Positions 43,893-52,424 of a stretch of 57,813 nt of DNA are shown here, in pieces. This DNA comes from JALYUA01 sp038229875 (lineage in GTDB: Bacteria > Acidobacteriota > Thermoanaerobaculia > UBA5066 > Gp7-AA6). Every line of letters starts with the position of its first letter. Within the stretch, counting starts at the first letter, position 1. Made by a program: the position numbers and the translations under genes. The stretch lies in NCBI GenBank assembly GCA_038229875.1, contig JBBROA010000009.1, positions 1 to 57,813 on the forward strand. Reading direction: 5' to 3'. The notes below the pieces were generated by a model. The model was given only the letters and a program-made list of their open reading frames with translations, ran no database searches and was not told the DNA's origin.

Positions 43893-44570
43893 TCAAGAAG
43901 GAGGCCGAAACGGCCGGTCCTCCGAAATTTCCGCGGGAGCCGCCGACCGGTCCGGCCTGAGCCTTTCGAGCTTCGGAGGCCGTTTCCCGTGACGGGCACC
44001 CTCTCCGATCGGACGATAGTCGAGCTCCCGGCCCTCGCGCACGCACCGCAGGAGGAGCCCGCCGCGGCTCATGTCGCCCCGGCCGACGAACTCCCCCGGA
44101 AACCGCAGCCTGTCCCCGAACGCTTTCTGAAGGATATCGACGTATTTCCCGGTCGCGATGCTTCCGAGCAGGATCACCTCGCAGTCGGGGCCGACAACGG
44201 CGGCGAGCGCGCGCGCATGGCGCGCGAGCGGCCGCCGGTAACGCGCTTCCGACGTGTCGATCGGGACGCGCGCAAAGCCCCGCAGCCTCGCCAGGGTCAC
44301 GCGCTCGTGGAAGGGAAGGAGCCCCTCGTTCGGTGTGATGACGAGCACGCCCGGGGCGCCGGCGGGCGGCGCCTCGAAGGCCCGCGCGTATTGGAGCTTC
44401 CCGCGGAAATAGAGCCCGGACAAAAAACTGAACACGTCACCGAGAGCGACACCCTCCGGAGACCGGAGCCGGACGGCCACGTCGAACTGCGCCCTCTCGT
44501 TGAACACCAGGCGCGCGCGCTCTCCGCCGGAGTTTGCGGGAGAGAGAAGGAAGATGCGGGAAGTCGCCAC
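43893..44570 (-). CDS. Protein of unknown function abutting the LigD operon
   Basis: The 225-residue protein is not one I can name. It is soluble, with an ordered core: RIFLLSPANSGGERARLVFN, GDVFSFLSGLYFRGKLQYAR, GVLVITPNEGLLP, CEVILLGSIATGKYVDILQK and FPGEFVGRGDMSRGGLLLR. The glycine-rich GSIATGKY and GRGDMSRGG segments look like binding loops. The C-terminal 40 residues are basic and proline-rich, probably disordered. I recall similar hypothetical proteins in other genomes but no function. Its TGA is directly followed by the polymerase ATG, so it is the first gene of a coupled three-gene operon and probably serves the same repair process. The ATG at 44570 is supported by the LLSPA strand at once. 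Confidence 0.8.
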   Translation of the reverse strand: MATSRIFLLSPANSGGERARLVFNERAQFDVAVRLRSPEGVALGDVFSFLSGLYFRGKLQYARAFEAPPAGAPGVLVITPNEGLLPFHERVTLARLRGFARVPIDTSEARYRRPLARHARALAAVVGPDCEVILLGSIATGKYVDILQKAFGDRLRFPGEFVGRGDMSRGGLLLRCVREGRELDYRPIGEGARHGKRPPKLERLRPDRSAAPAEISEDRPFRPPS

Positions 44571-44649
44571 GGGCGAAATTCTGCAACAGATTCATTCCCG
44601 GCGAGCTTCCCCCTTATTGCGAGCGCCCGGCGCTGGAATCGAGTCCCGA

Positions 44650-45165
44650 TCAGCGCGGAGTCCGCGAGGGAGTTACCGCCGCAGCCGGCGTCCGCGGCCG
44701 GCGGAGAAACTCGCCGATCCTGGTCTTGAACTCGGCCATCAGGTCGTTCGGGATCGGGATCGACAGGTTGTATTGCGCGATCTTCCAGTCCTGGCCCGAT
44801 CGGACGAGCACTCCCGAACCGCGCGCCGGGCCCAGATTCGGCGTGTCGAGCGCCTCGTCGAACCACGCCACGGACCCGTCCGGGGAGAACGCGACGTGCC
44901 GGTCGCGCGCATGAAAGCTCCAGGCCTTGCCCTTCGCGAAATAGGGGTGTGAAAAGCGCCGGAACTCCTCGGCCGTCCAGCGCTCCGTGGCGTCCGTTCC
45001 GAGGAAGACGCCGTTGGCGGCAAAGTGCGCGAAGTAACGAGGTTCATCCGCCGCCGCCGCCGCGGCGTGCCAGTCGTCGAGGATCTTCGCAACCGCCGCG
45101 TCGGGGGTAACCGCGGGAGGTGGCGCCGCGAACAGAAACGCGTGAAAAGCGAGGGCGAGGAGCAT
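44650..45165 (-). CDS. Exported SnoaL/NTF2-like protein
   Basis: The 171-residue protein starts with a short hydrophobic signal (MLLALAFHAFLFAAPPPAV). An NTF2-like fold follows: AVAKILDDWHAAAAAADEP, YFAHFAANGVFLGTDATERW, WFDEALDTP, GSGVLVRSGQDWKIAQYNLS. This is the SnoaL_3 type, in which a cone-shaped pocket binds a small ligand; function varies widely. The ATG at 45165 has aaagga 6 bases upstream; the longer open frame lacks similarity. Encoded 29 bases after an SRPBCC-like gene. Confidence 0.8.
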   Translation of the reverse strand: MLLALAFHAFLFAAPPPAVTPDAAVAKILDDWHAAAAAADEPRYFAHFAANGVFLGTDATERWTAEEFRRFSHPYFAKGKAWSFHARDRHVAFSPDGSVAWFDEALDTPNLGPARGSGVLVRSGQDWKIAQYNLSIPIPNDLMAEFKTRIGEFLRRPRTPAAAVTPSRTPR

Positions 45166-45194
45166 GGGGGGTCCTTTCGAAAAAGAAAGGGCGG

Positions 45195-45731
45195 TCAGCC
45201 CGGCGGCGGGTTGGCGAGGGCCCGGGCCCGGATCCCTCGCAGCATCGAGAGACGGATGACGCCGCTGAAGAGCTCGATCGTGCGCCAGTACAAACCGAAC
45301 AGACGGCGCGCCCGGGTTCCGAAACACAGAATGCGTGTCTCGGTCGTCAGCACGGACGCCCGCTCGCCCTCGGGCTCGACGGTAAGATTCCACGCGGCCT
45401 TCGCGTAACCCTCCTCCGCGAATTCCGAAAACCCTTCCGCCGTGAGCGTGCGCAGCCCGCCCCCGGGAGTCCAGAATCGTCCTGCCAGGCCGAATACGTG
45501 CTCCCGGCCGGTCCGGGCTCCGAGATGGACGAACCGGGCGCCGGTCAGCGACCGGAGGAGCCCCTCGGATGCGGCGGGTCGAGCGACGCGCCGGCCATAG
45601 CCCCGCAGGAACATGAGCACCTGCGCCGTGCGCGATTCCCGGATGTCGTAGCGCTCGAGCGCCGCGAAGGCCGCGGACGCCGGGGCCGGGACGAACAGCT
45701 GGTACCTCTTGGAAAAATCGAAACGCGGCAT
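45195..45731 (-). CDS. Hypothetical protein, possibly START/SRPBCC-like
   Basis: The 178-residue soluble protein is not firmly recognised. The order of elements suggests a polyketide-cyclase/START-like fold: an N-terminal strand (FDFSKRYQLFVPAPASAAFA), a central beta region (FVHLGARTGREHVFGLAGRFW), then a strand-rich part (AAWNLTVEPEGERASVLTTETRI cut by short turns) and a long C-terminal helix (LYWRTIELFSGVIRLSMLRG). The phrase TETRILCFG preceding RRLFGLYWRTIE is common in bacterial SRPBCC proteins. ATG at 45731; it is 43 bases after the radical SAM gene on the same strand. Confidence 0.6.
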   Translation of the reverse strand: MPRFDFSKRYQLFVPAPASAAFAALERYDIRESRTAQVLMFLRGYGRRVARPAASEGLLRSLTGARFVHLGARTGREHVFGLAGRFWTPGGGLRTLTAEGFSEFAEEGYAKAAWNLTVEPEGERASVLTTETRILCFGTRARRLFGLYWRTIELFSGVIRLSMLRGIRARALANPPPG

Positions 45732-45774
45732 GACTTCGTCGAGCAGGGTTGCCCCCGCGGCTCCCGCCGGCGGA

Positions 45775-47220
45775 TTAAGACGCGGGCTCGGCTTCGTTGG
45801 GAATCTCCACGGGCGAAACCAGGGAGGCTTCGTGCTCGCGCAGATAGGCCTGCGGCTTCATCATCCGCTGGGTGCGGAGGAGGACGCGCGTCAGATAAGG
45901 AATCTGCGCGGGGCGGACCTGCCGCATCCACTCGATCCACGTCTTCTCCCCGCTCGTGTTCAGGATCGACCGGCGCCACGTCTCCGCGTAGAGCTCGAAG
46001 AACCGCTTCGCTCCGAGGCGGGGCTCCCACAGGACGTGGTGCATGTCGTACTTGTACCAGGGCTGGCCGGCGAGGATGGGCGCGAGCTTCTGGAAGAGCT
46101 CCGTCCCCGGCAGCGGCGTCAGGATCGTGTAGCCGGCGCGCTGGAATCCGTTCTTTGCGACGAAGTCCCACAGCTCCCGGAACTGCTCTTCGCGCCAGTC
46201 CGGGTCGATCAGGAAGTTTCCGGTGACGCCGTATCCCATGGAGCGCGAGAGTTTGGCCGCGTCGACGCTCGAGGAAACGCGGGCGTCCTTGACGACGTTC
46301 GCGAGCCCCTCGTCCGAAGCGGACTCGAGGCCGAAGAAGATGTCGAAATCCTTCGCGAGCGGACGCCATGCCTCGAGCAGCTCCGGATTCCGGCAGACGA
46401 GGTCCGTCCGGGTCTGGACGAGCAGCCAGCGCTTGAAGACGCCGCGTTTGCGGAGCGCGTGCGCGAGCTCGAGGCTCCGGGCGGGATGGTTCCAGAAAAG
46501 ATCGTCCGCGATGAAGACGGCGTCTCCGACCGAGGCGAGGTCGTCGACGACCGCGCCGATCGACCGCTCCCGGAACGAACGGTCGTAGAGCTGCCAGACC
46601 GAACAAAAGTTGCAGCGGAACGGGCACCCGCGGGCGGTCTCGACGAGCCACACCGGCTTGAAGAGCAGGCAGTGGTATCCGTTGCGGTGCCGCTCGACCA
46701 GGTCGCGGGCCGGCATCGGGACCCGGTCGAGCCCGGTGCGCGCGGAGAGCGGCGCGGTCGAGACCCATCCGTCCGGGGTGGCGAGCCGCAGGGCCGGGAC
46801 GGTCGCCGGCGACAGCCCCGCCGCCAGTGCGTCCGCGAGGGCCGGAAGGACCTCTTCGCCGTCATCGACACAGATCGCGTCGATCTCGCCGCTCTCGAGG
46901 GGACCCGGGTAAGCCGCAGCGGCGTGGCCGCCCACCACGATGAACGCGTCCGGCGAGACACGCCGGACCTCCCGCGCCGTGGCGAGCACGCCGTCGAACT
47001 CGAGTGCGTGCATCGCCGAGATCCCGACGATCGCCGGCCGGGTCCGCCGAAGCGACGACGCCAGGCTGCCGCGGAACCGGAGGTCCGAGATCGCGGCCTC
47101 GTGTCCGCGCGCCCGGAGCGCGGAGGCGACGTACTCGAGGCCGAGGGGTTCGACGCGGAAGAACGGACCGAGCCCGAATCGTTCGTTACCGGGATCGGGA
47201 CGAAGGAGCAGAACGTTCAT
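45775..47220 (-). CDS. B12-binding radical SAM enzyme, hopanoid C-3 methylase (HpnR)-like
   Basis: The 481-residue protein combines an N-terminal cobalamin-binding domain (about 1-140; FRVEPLGLEYVASALRARGH, VVGGHAAAAYPGPL) with a radical SAM core whose cluster is bound by C199-x3-C203-x2-C206. The C-terminal part (MHHVLWEPRLGAKRFFELYA, TWRRSILNTSG) agrees with my recollection of HpnR, which methylates C-3 of bacteriohopanepolyols. Generic class B methylases lack it. Without an alignment this remains a strong suspicion. ATG at 47220. Divergent from an LpxL-type acyltransferase with only 35 bases between start codons. No squalene-hopene cyclase is in the window. Confidence 0.75.
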   Translation of the reverse strand: MNVLLLRPDPGNERFGLGPFFRVEPLGLEYVASALRARGHEAAISDLRFRGSLASSLRRTRPAIVGISAMHALEFDGVLATAREVRRVSPDAFIVVGGHAAAAYPGPLESGEIDAICVDDGEEVLPALADALAAGLSPATVPALRLATPDGWVSTAPLSARTGLDRVPMPARDLVERHRNGYHCLLFKPVWLVETARGCPFRCNFCSVWQLYDRSFRERSIGAVVDDLASVGDAVFIADDLFWNHPARSLELAHALRKRGVFKRWLLVQTRTDLVCRNPELLEAWRPLAKDFDIFFGLESASDEGLANVVKDARVSSSVDAAKLSRSMGYGVTGNFLIDPDWREEQFRELWDFVAKNGFQRAGYTILTPLPGTELFQKLAPILAGQPWYKYDMHHVLWEPRLGAKRFFELYAETWRRSILNTSGEKTWIEWMRQVRPAQIPYLTRVLLRTQRMMKPQAYLREHEASLVSPVEIPNEAEPAS

Positions 47221-47255
47221 GTGTGACTGACCTCGAATTGTATAGTCGTTGGACG

Positions 47256-48209
47256 ATGCGAAACAGGGGGGCGGCGGCTCCCGACCCGGCGAAGGCACCC
47301 CGCGCCCGGAAAAAATGGGTCAGCCACGGCCTCTCGAACGCCATCGTCTACGGCGGCCTGCACTACGGCGCCCGCTGGCTGCCGATGGCTGTTTTAAACG
47401 CGATCAATCTCGTCGGCAATTCCCTCGCGATCCTGCTTCTGCGGGAGACCCAGGCGGGAATTCGCGACAACTTCCAGACTGCCCTGGGCGCATCTGCGAA
47501 AGAAGCCGCGCTGCTCGCAAGGAAGCTCTTCTTCGAGTACGGGCGAGCGACGATCGACGTGTGGAAGATGCGCGGCGAAGCGTTCGTCCCGAGGATCACC
47601 ACTCTCGCGAGAGACGCCGAGGTTCTCGCCGCGAGCCGCAAGGACGGTCGCGGATTTCTCCTCGTCACGGGGCACGTCGGGAACTGGGAGATGGGGGCAG
47701 TCACCCTCCGCGCTCACGGGCTGACTCCCGCGGTCGTCGGGCAGCCCGAGCTCGACCCCGACGTGCAGGAGATGAGGCTTCAGCTGCGCAGACGGCTTGG
47801 AGTCGAGTCGATCGACATCGGCTCGTCGATGGCGACGGCGTTCAAGGTGCGCGCCGCGGTCGACCGGGGGCGGGCGGTGGCGCTCTTAGTCGACCGGGCG
47901 TACTCGGAAGACCAGGTCGTCGTCCCCTTTTTCGGGCACCCGACACCTTTCCTGCGCTCTCCCGCCCTCCTCGCCCGTTTCTGCGGGTGCGACGTGCTGC
48001 CCGGATTTTTCCTGCGGGCGCGCGACGGCTCCTACGCGAACGTCTGGGGCACGCCTCTCGCCGCGGACCTCTCCCTCTCGCCGGAGGAGGATGCGGCGAG
48101 GATCATGACTCGAGTGGCGGCGGACCTCGAAGGGGTTATCCGCGCGCACCCGACCTCGTGGTTCAACTTTTATCGGTTCTGGAGTGCGGATCCCAGGCCG
48201 CGATCCTGA
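47256..48209 (+). CDS. LpxL/HtrB-family lysophospholipid or lipid A acyltransferase
   Basis: The 317-residue protein belongs to the bacterial lipid A biosynthesis acyltransferase family (PF03279). The catalytic pair H140-x4-E145 lies in TGHVGNWEMG; VALLVDRAY and VPFFGHPTPFLRSPALLARF are conserved substrate-side blocks. A hydrophobic segment at about 40-62 anchors it to the inner membrane. It adds an acyl chain to lipid A, phosphatidylinositol mannoside or another lipid; the exact acceptor is not readable. ATG at 47256; tatagt at 47241-47246 could be a -10 element in the narrow divergent spacer. Confidence 0.88.
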   Translation: MRNRGAAAPDPAKAPRARKKWVSHGLSNAIVYGGLHYGARWLPMAVLNAINLVGNSLAILLLRETQAGIRDNFQTALGASAKEAALLARKLFFEYGRATIDVWKMRGEAFVPRITTLARDAEVLAASRKDGRGFLLVTGHVGNWEMGAVTLRAHGLTPAVVGQPELDPDVQEMRLQLRRRLGVESIDIGSSMATAFKVRAAVDRGRAVALLVDRAYSEDQVVVPFFGHPTPFLRSPALLARFCGCDVLPGFFLRARDGSYANVWGTPLAADLSLSPEEDAARIMTRVAADLEGVIRAHPTSWFNFYRFWSADPRPRS

Positions 48210-48339
48210 CGAGAAGGAGCTCCGCTCCCTTCCCGATCCCGTTCCGCTCCCGCGGAGAAGGGGGCTGGCTTACGGCGTTCCCGCGCGCCGGGGACAGGGG
48301 CGGGGTGAGCCACTGGAAGGAGGCCGACGCCAGCGGGTC

Positions 48340-49689
48340 TCAGGAAGGGGCGGAATCAGTTGACAGCGGAGTCCCGCGGCCGTCTCGATCCCGGTGGTCG
48401 CTCGGCTCCCGATTCACCGCGGCTGTGCGGGTCCCCTCGGGCCTCTCCCACTTCCCGTAGACAAAGTTGCCGCAGCAGCGATTGCAGATCGGGAGCGGCT
48501 CTTTCGCGAGCTTCTCGCGGAAGAGGATCGCCTTCTCCCCCGTCCAGATCTCGCCGAACTTCTGCCGGCGCACGTTGCCGATGACGTAGTCGGGAAAGTC
48601 GCCGCAGAACGTGACGTCTCCGTCGGGCTCGACCTGAGCGAAGTACCAGGCGACCGGGCAAAGGTTGTGACCGAAGGTCTGCTTGAAGTCGGAGAAGTAC
48701 TCCGGAACCTTTTCCGCCGGGACGTCGGGAACGAAGGACGTCCACGGCTTTCCCCGCGCGGAATCCAGGAAACGCTTGCGTTTCAGGCCCTTGAGAAGCT
48801 TCACCAGGTCGGTCATCTGCTGCGTCTTCGAGCCTTTCATCGCCGTGTTCGCGTCGAACTCGAAGCCCTTCCACGAGTCGCCCGAGACTCCGAACGTCTC
48901 ACGCATCACGGACTCGTACTCGGCCCCGGTCTCCTTCGGCACGAACCAGCGCAGACCGACGTTGATCGTGTCGAGCGGGAGGTCGCGAAGAGCGGCGATC
49001 GCCTCCGGGATATCTCCGATGTTCAGCTCCGTGACGGGGAGGATGGCGATCTGCATCGGCATCGGCCGTCGCAGCTCTTTTCTCCAGTGCGCGATCGCTC
49101 GCACGCCGTCCGCAACCTTCTGGTACGCGTCGGCCTTTCCCCGGATGCGGTTGTGCACGTCCTCGGGTCCGTCGATCGAGACGGCGATCGTGTCGATTCC
49201 CGCTTCGACGAGCTCTCGCGCGTACTGTCCGAGCTTGCCGCCGTTGGTGATGATCGTGCAGGTCAGGCCGCGCTTCTTGATTTCGCGCACGAGGGGAAGA
49301 ATGTCCGGATAGAGCAGCGGCTCGCCGCCGAAGAGGCTGATGATCGGCTGCGAAGGGGCGATCTCATCGAGAAGCCGCACGTAATCCGGCAGAGCCATCT
49401 GGCGGTTCAGGCCGATCAGCTCGCGAATCCGCGCCGCTTCCGTCTGTCCATCCGTCGCAGAGGCCGGGAATCCGTCGGTGCGGTAGATGCCCGTGTCGCC
49501 CCACTGCCCGCACATCTTGCAGCGCAGGTTGCACAGGTTGGTGACGCGCAACTGGACGAACGTGGGCATCGGAAGATTCGCCGCCGTCGGCGCGGCGAGA
49601 TGTCCCATCACCTCGCGTCTGCCGCGGCTCATCCGTCCGAGATGCCGCCGCGCGAAGCTCGCGAGTTCAAGGCCGCGTTTGTAGCTCAT
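48340..49689 (-). CDS. Radical SAM protein with SPASM-type C-terminal domain
   Basis: The 449-residue enzyme has the radical SAM motif C53-N-L-R-C57-K-M-C60, then SLFGGEPLLYPD and TNGGKLG typical of the SPASM/twitch branch. Auxiliary cysteines occur late: LCPVAWYFAQVEPDGDVTFC and PICNRCCGNFVYG. Such proteins modify peptides, proteins or cofactors; no precursor peptide gene is obvious nearby. The last 23 or so residues (from REPSDHRDRDGRGTPLS onward) come from a dispersed repeat and probably are not functional. ATG at 49689. Confidence 0.86.
   Translation of the reverse strand: MSYKRGLELASFARRHLGRMSRGRREVMGHLAAPTAANLPMPTFVQLRVTNLCNLRCKMCGQWGDTGIYRTDGFPASATDGQTEAARIRELIGLNRQMALPDYVRLLDEIAPSQPIISLFGGEPLLYPDILPLVREIKKRGLTCTIITNGGKLGQYARELVEAGIDTIAVSIDGPEDVHNRIRGKADAYQKVADGVRAIAHWRKELRRPMPMQIAILPVTELNIGDIPEAIAALRDLPLDTINVGLRWFVPKETGAEYESVMRETFGVSGDSWKGFEFDANTAMKGSKTQQMTDLVKLLKGLKRKRFLDSARGKPWTSFVPDVPAEKVPEYFSDFKQTFGHNLCPVAWYFAQVEPDGDVTFCGDFPDYVIGNVRRQKFGEIWTGEKAILFREKLAKEPLPICNRCCGNFVYGKWERPEGTRTAAVNREPSDHRDRDGRGTPLSTDSAPS
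48359..48414 (+). repeat. Dispersed ~56-bp repeat, copy B
   Basis: The plus strand here matches copy A (7344-7400, reverse) at about 50 of 56 bases and shares the core with murF's 3' end. It overlaps the 3' end of the SPASM gene and supplies its last codons. Upstream, 48210-48339 contains GC-rich repeat-like DNA without a gene. Confidence 0.75.
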
Positions 49690-49806
49690 TGGCCTCGAGA
49701 CCGGCGAAAGGGGAAGAGCGAATGGCGAGAGGCGTGCAGAAGCCGCGGCGAAGTCCCCCGCCGGCAGTCGCCATACGCCGTACGCCCTTCGCCGGCGCGG
49801 AGCACT

Positions 49807-51228
49807 TCAGCGCCGCGCATACAACTCGATGATCCGCTCGATGGCGCGGCGGCAGGCCGCGCAGAAGGGCACGTCGTTGCGCGAAAACATGATGCAGTCG
49901 ATCTGCGGCCGGTAAAAGCCCTTCGCTTCGTAGAGGGACCCCTCGAAGGCGCCGACCCGCGCCGCGTTCCTGTCCGAAGAGAGAATCTTGCTCTCCTCGG
50001 CCTTCTGCTGCACAAAAAGCCGATCCATCTCCTCCTCCGGCCGGTTCTCGGCCCGGATCTGACGGCGGCGCTTCTGGATCTCCAGCGAATACTTCTCGTA
50101 CGCCTCCTTGGCCCACGGGGTCGGGAGCGGAGTGCCTGGCGTCACGAGATCCTTCCACTTGAAGCTCGACGGGTCGGCGAGCGCCGTCGCGTTCGGCTCC
50201 CACGGCTCCGTCCGGTCCGACGAGGGTGCGTAGGCCACGTCGGACGTGTAGTACTCGTCGGCGAGCCCGGCGAAGTGGTGCCCGAATTCGTGGACGAGCA
50301 CGTACGGAGACCAGAGGCTGTCCGCGGCGACCGTCGAGTAGAGGTTGAAGATCCCTCCTCCGCCGTAGGTCTTCGAGTTCGTCAGGATCTCGACGTGATC
50401 GTAGGGCGCGAACGAGGCGGCTTCCCGGAAGGCGCGGTTCTCGAACGTGAGCACGTAGCGCTCGGAGCCGAACGCGTCGTAGGTCGACCCGATCGGAGAG
50501 CGCCGGTGGACGCCGGTCGAGGGACGGGAGATCCCGGACTCCTCCGCGGGAGGGCACAGTCCCCAGACGTTGAAATCCGAGCGATGCTCCTTGAAGGGCG
50601 ACGTCGCGAACAGGATCTCCATCAGCCGGCGCGCGTCCTTTTCGAACTTCCCGCGCTCAGCGGCGGTGTAGCCGTCCCCCAGGATCAGGAAATCGACCTT
50701 TTCCGCCGGCGGGCCGTTCTTCTGGATCTCGAGCAGTGGGCCCGGCGACGGCGGACGCGCCGTGTCGACGAACATGTCTTTTGGATCGACCGCCGTTGAC
50801 CAGACGTCCTGGAAGAGATTCTTCGCGTCCCTCTTGCGGACCACGACGCGGACCGGCGCGGCGGGCGTCGGAAACCGCAGCGACTCGTGGAACGTCCGGT
50901 GGCGCGACTTCGCCTCGTCCGTCGTCTCCCACTCCCCGTAGATCGAGGCAAACCCCCGCGAGTAGAGAACCCGCTTGCTCGCGGCGTCGCTGACCTCGAA
51001 GAAGTACTTGCCCGAGTTCGTGTCGTCGATCGGCCGCGCCGGGTTGCCCGCCCACTCGAGCGGCTCGATCACGACCCGGTCGAGGCTGTAGCGCTCCTCG
51101 GTCGCGTTGCCGGTGTGGTGATAGTCGACCCGCATCGTCCGGGGGGCGGCGGGTCCCGCCGGGGGCAGGGAAAGACCCGCCAGGGGCAGGGAAAGGGCGG
51201 TTACGGCCATGACGATTCGGATTTTCAT
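49807..51228 (-). CDS. Secreted M64 metallopeptidase (IgA peptidase M64 family)
   Basis: The 473-residue protein has a signal peptide (MKIRIVMAVTALSLPLAGLS) and an N-terminal M64 domain (about 30-160). The peptidase has H313-E-F-G-H317 followed by x3-G321-x2-D324, the metzincin-like HExxHxxxGxxD zinc pattern, in LVHEFGHHFAGLADEY. The segment FLILGDGYTAAERGKF is a family hallmark. A cysteine pair FCAACRR near the end may form a disulfide. Start ATG at 51228. A further 27 kb of coding in this window holds M14 and M16 peptidases too, suggesting a peptide-scavenging lifestyle. Confidence 0.9.
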   Translation of the reverse strand: MKIRIVMAVTALSLPLAGLSLPPAGPAAPRTMRVDYHHTGNATEERYSLDRVVIEPLEWAGNPARPIDDTNSGKYFFEVSDAASKRVLYSRGFASIYGEWETTDEAKSRHRTFHESLRFPTPAAPVRVVVRKRDAKNLFQDVWSTAVDPKDMFVDTARPPSPGPLLEIQKNGPPAEKVDFLILGDGYTAAERGKFEKDARRLMEILFATSPFKEHRSDFNVWGLCPPAEESGISRPSTGVHRRSPIGSTYDAFGSERYVLTFENRAFREAASFAPYDHVEILTNSKTYGGGGIFNLYSTVAADSLWSPYVLVHEFGHHFAGLADEYYTSDVAYAPSSDRTEPWEPNATALADPSSFKWKDLVTPGTPLPTPWAKEAYEKYSLEIQKRRRQIRAENRPEEEMDRLFVQQKAEESKILSSDRNAARVGAFEGSLYEAKGFYRPQIDCIMFSRNDVPFCAACRRAIERIIELYARR

Positions 51229-51394
51229 ATGGATCGCATATCCTACGCCCCTCGACCGAGTAAGCCGTGCAACGACTTCGCAGCCGCATTGCCTTCGCGT
51301 CCCGCTCTTTCGGAGCGCAGGGCCGATGTCGGATCGAAGCCCCGCTCCTCGCCGCTCCCCGGCATTTGAAACAATTCTTGCGGAGGACTCTTCC

Positions 51395-52366
51395 ATGATG
51401 TACGACAGCATTCTCGGCACGATCGGCAACACGCCCGTCGTGCGGATCAACCGGCTGGCCCCGTCCGGGGTCACCATGTACGTGAAGATCGAGGCATTCA
51501 ACCCGCTCTCGTCCGTCAAGGACAGGCTCGCGATTGCGATCATCGAGGACGCGGAGCGCCGCGGGACGTTGAAGCCGGGGCAGACGGTCGCTGAGGCGAC
51601 CTCCGGCAACACCGGGATCGCGCTCGCGATGGTCTGCGCGGTCAAGGGATACCCGTTCGTCGCGCTGATGTCCGACAGCTTCTCGATCGAACGCCGAAAA
51701 CTGATGCGGGCGCTCGGCGCGAAAGTCATCCTCGTTCCCGCCGCGGAGCGCGGATCCGGGATGGTGCGCAGGGCCGAGGAAATGTCGAAGAAGAACGGGT
51801 GGTTCCTGGCCCGGCAGTTCGAGAACCCCGCGAACCCCGAGTACCACCGAAACACGACCGGCCCCGAGATCCTTCTGGATTTTGCCGGAAAGCGGCTCGA
51901 CTATTTCGTGACGGGGTATGGGACCGGCGGCACCCTGACCGGCGCGGGAGACATGCTGAAGCGGGCGCGTCCAGATATCACGATCGTGGTGACGGAGCCG
52001 GAGGGCGCGGCGCTTCTTTCGGGACACGAATGGAAGCCGCACAAGATCCAGGGCTGGACGCCCGACTTTGTGCCTGCCGTTCTCGACCGGACCGTCTTCG
52101 ACGAGATCGTGCTCGTCGGCGACATCGAGAGCCGCGACATGGCGCGAGAGCTCGCGATGAAGGAGGGCATCTTCTGCGGACTCTCGTCCGGCGCGACGTT
52201 CGCCGCGGCGAAGAAGGTGGCCGAGAAGGCGCCGAAGGGCTCGGTGATTCTCGCGATGCTGCCGGACACCGGCGAGCGCTACCTGTCGACGATCCTGTTC
52301 GAGGGAATCAACGAGGGCACGGACGAAGAGCCCGTCGCCGCAGGAGTAGCGGCATCGACACCGTAA
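51395..52366 (+). CDS. cysK: Cysteine synthase (O-acetylserine sulfhydrylase)
   Basis: The 323-residue PLP enzyme makes cysteine from O-acetylserine and sulfide. PLP lysine K42 lies in PLSSVKDRLA; TSGNTGIALA binds substrate carboxylate and GTGGTLTGAG the PLP phosphate; the serine loop is GLSSGATFAA. The ATG at 51395 is preceded by ggagg with 9-base spacing, which decides the start. The 165-base leader shows no obvious riboswitch. With the desulfurase at 34-35 kb it links sulfur assimilation to Fe-S assembly, though the genes are far apart. Confidence 0.95.
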   Translation: MMYDSILGTIGNTPVVRINRLAPSGVTMYVKIEAFNPLSSVKDRLAIAIIEDAERRGTLKPGQTVAEATSGNTGIALAMVCAVKGYPFVALMSDSFSIERRKLMRALGAKVILVPAAERGSGMVRRAEEMSKKNGWFLARQFENPANPEYHRNTTGPEILLDFAGKRLDYFVTGYGTGGTLTGAGDMLKRARPDITIVVTEPEGAALLSGHEWKPHKIQGWTPDFVPAVLDRTVFDEIVLVGDIESRDMARELAMKEGIFCGLSSGATFAAAKKVAEKAPKGSVILAMLPDTGERYLSTILFEGINEGTDEEPVAAGVAASTP

Positions 52367-52378
52367 CCGATTCTTTTT

Positions 52379-52405
52379 CCCTCTCCCCGGCACGCGGGGA
52401 GAGGG
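52379..52405. terminator. Palindromic hairpin between convergent cysK and acyl-CoA dehydrogenase genes
   Basis: Perfect 11-bp arms CCCTCTCCCCG and CGGGGAGAGGG with a 5-base loop. Same family as the palindrome at 12243. It is preceded on the plus strand by ttcttttt, giving a T-run after the hairpin for the minus-strand transcript (as A-run complement), so function in either direction is possible. Confidence 0.6.
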
Positions 52406-52424
52406 AGTTGAGGCCGGACGCGTC

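Noticed and set aside
51229..51394. Riboswitch or SAM/T-box leader before cysK
   Set aside because: No conserved core of a sulfur-related riboswitch and no terminator/antiterminator pair could be recognised.
50657..52393. A 578-codon minus-strand frame opposite cysK and in a shifted frame of the M64 gene
   Set aside because: It crosses two well-supported genes in the wrong frames and has no conserved motif.
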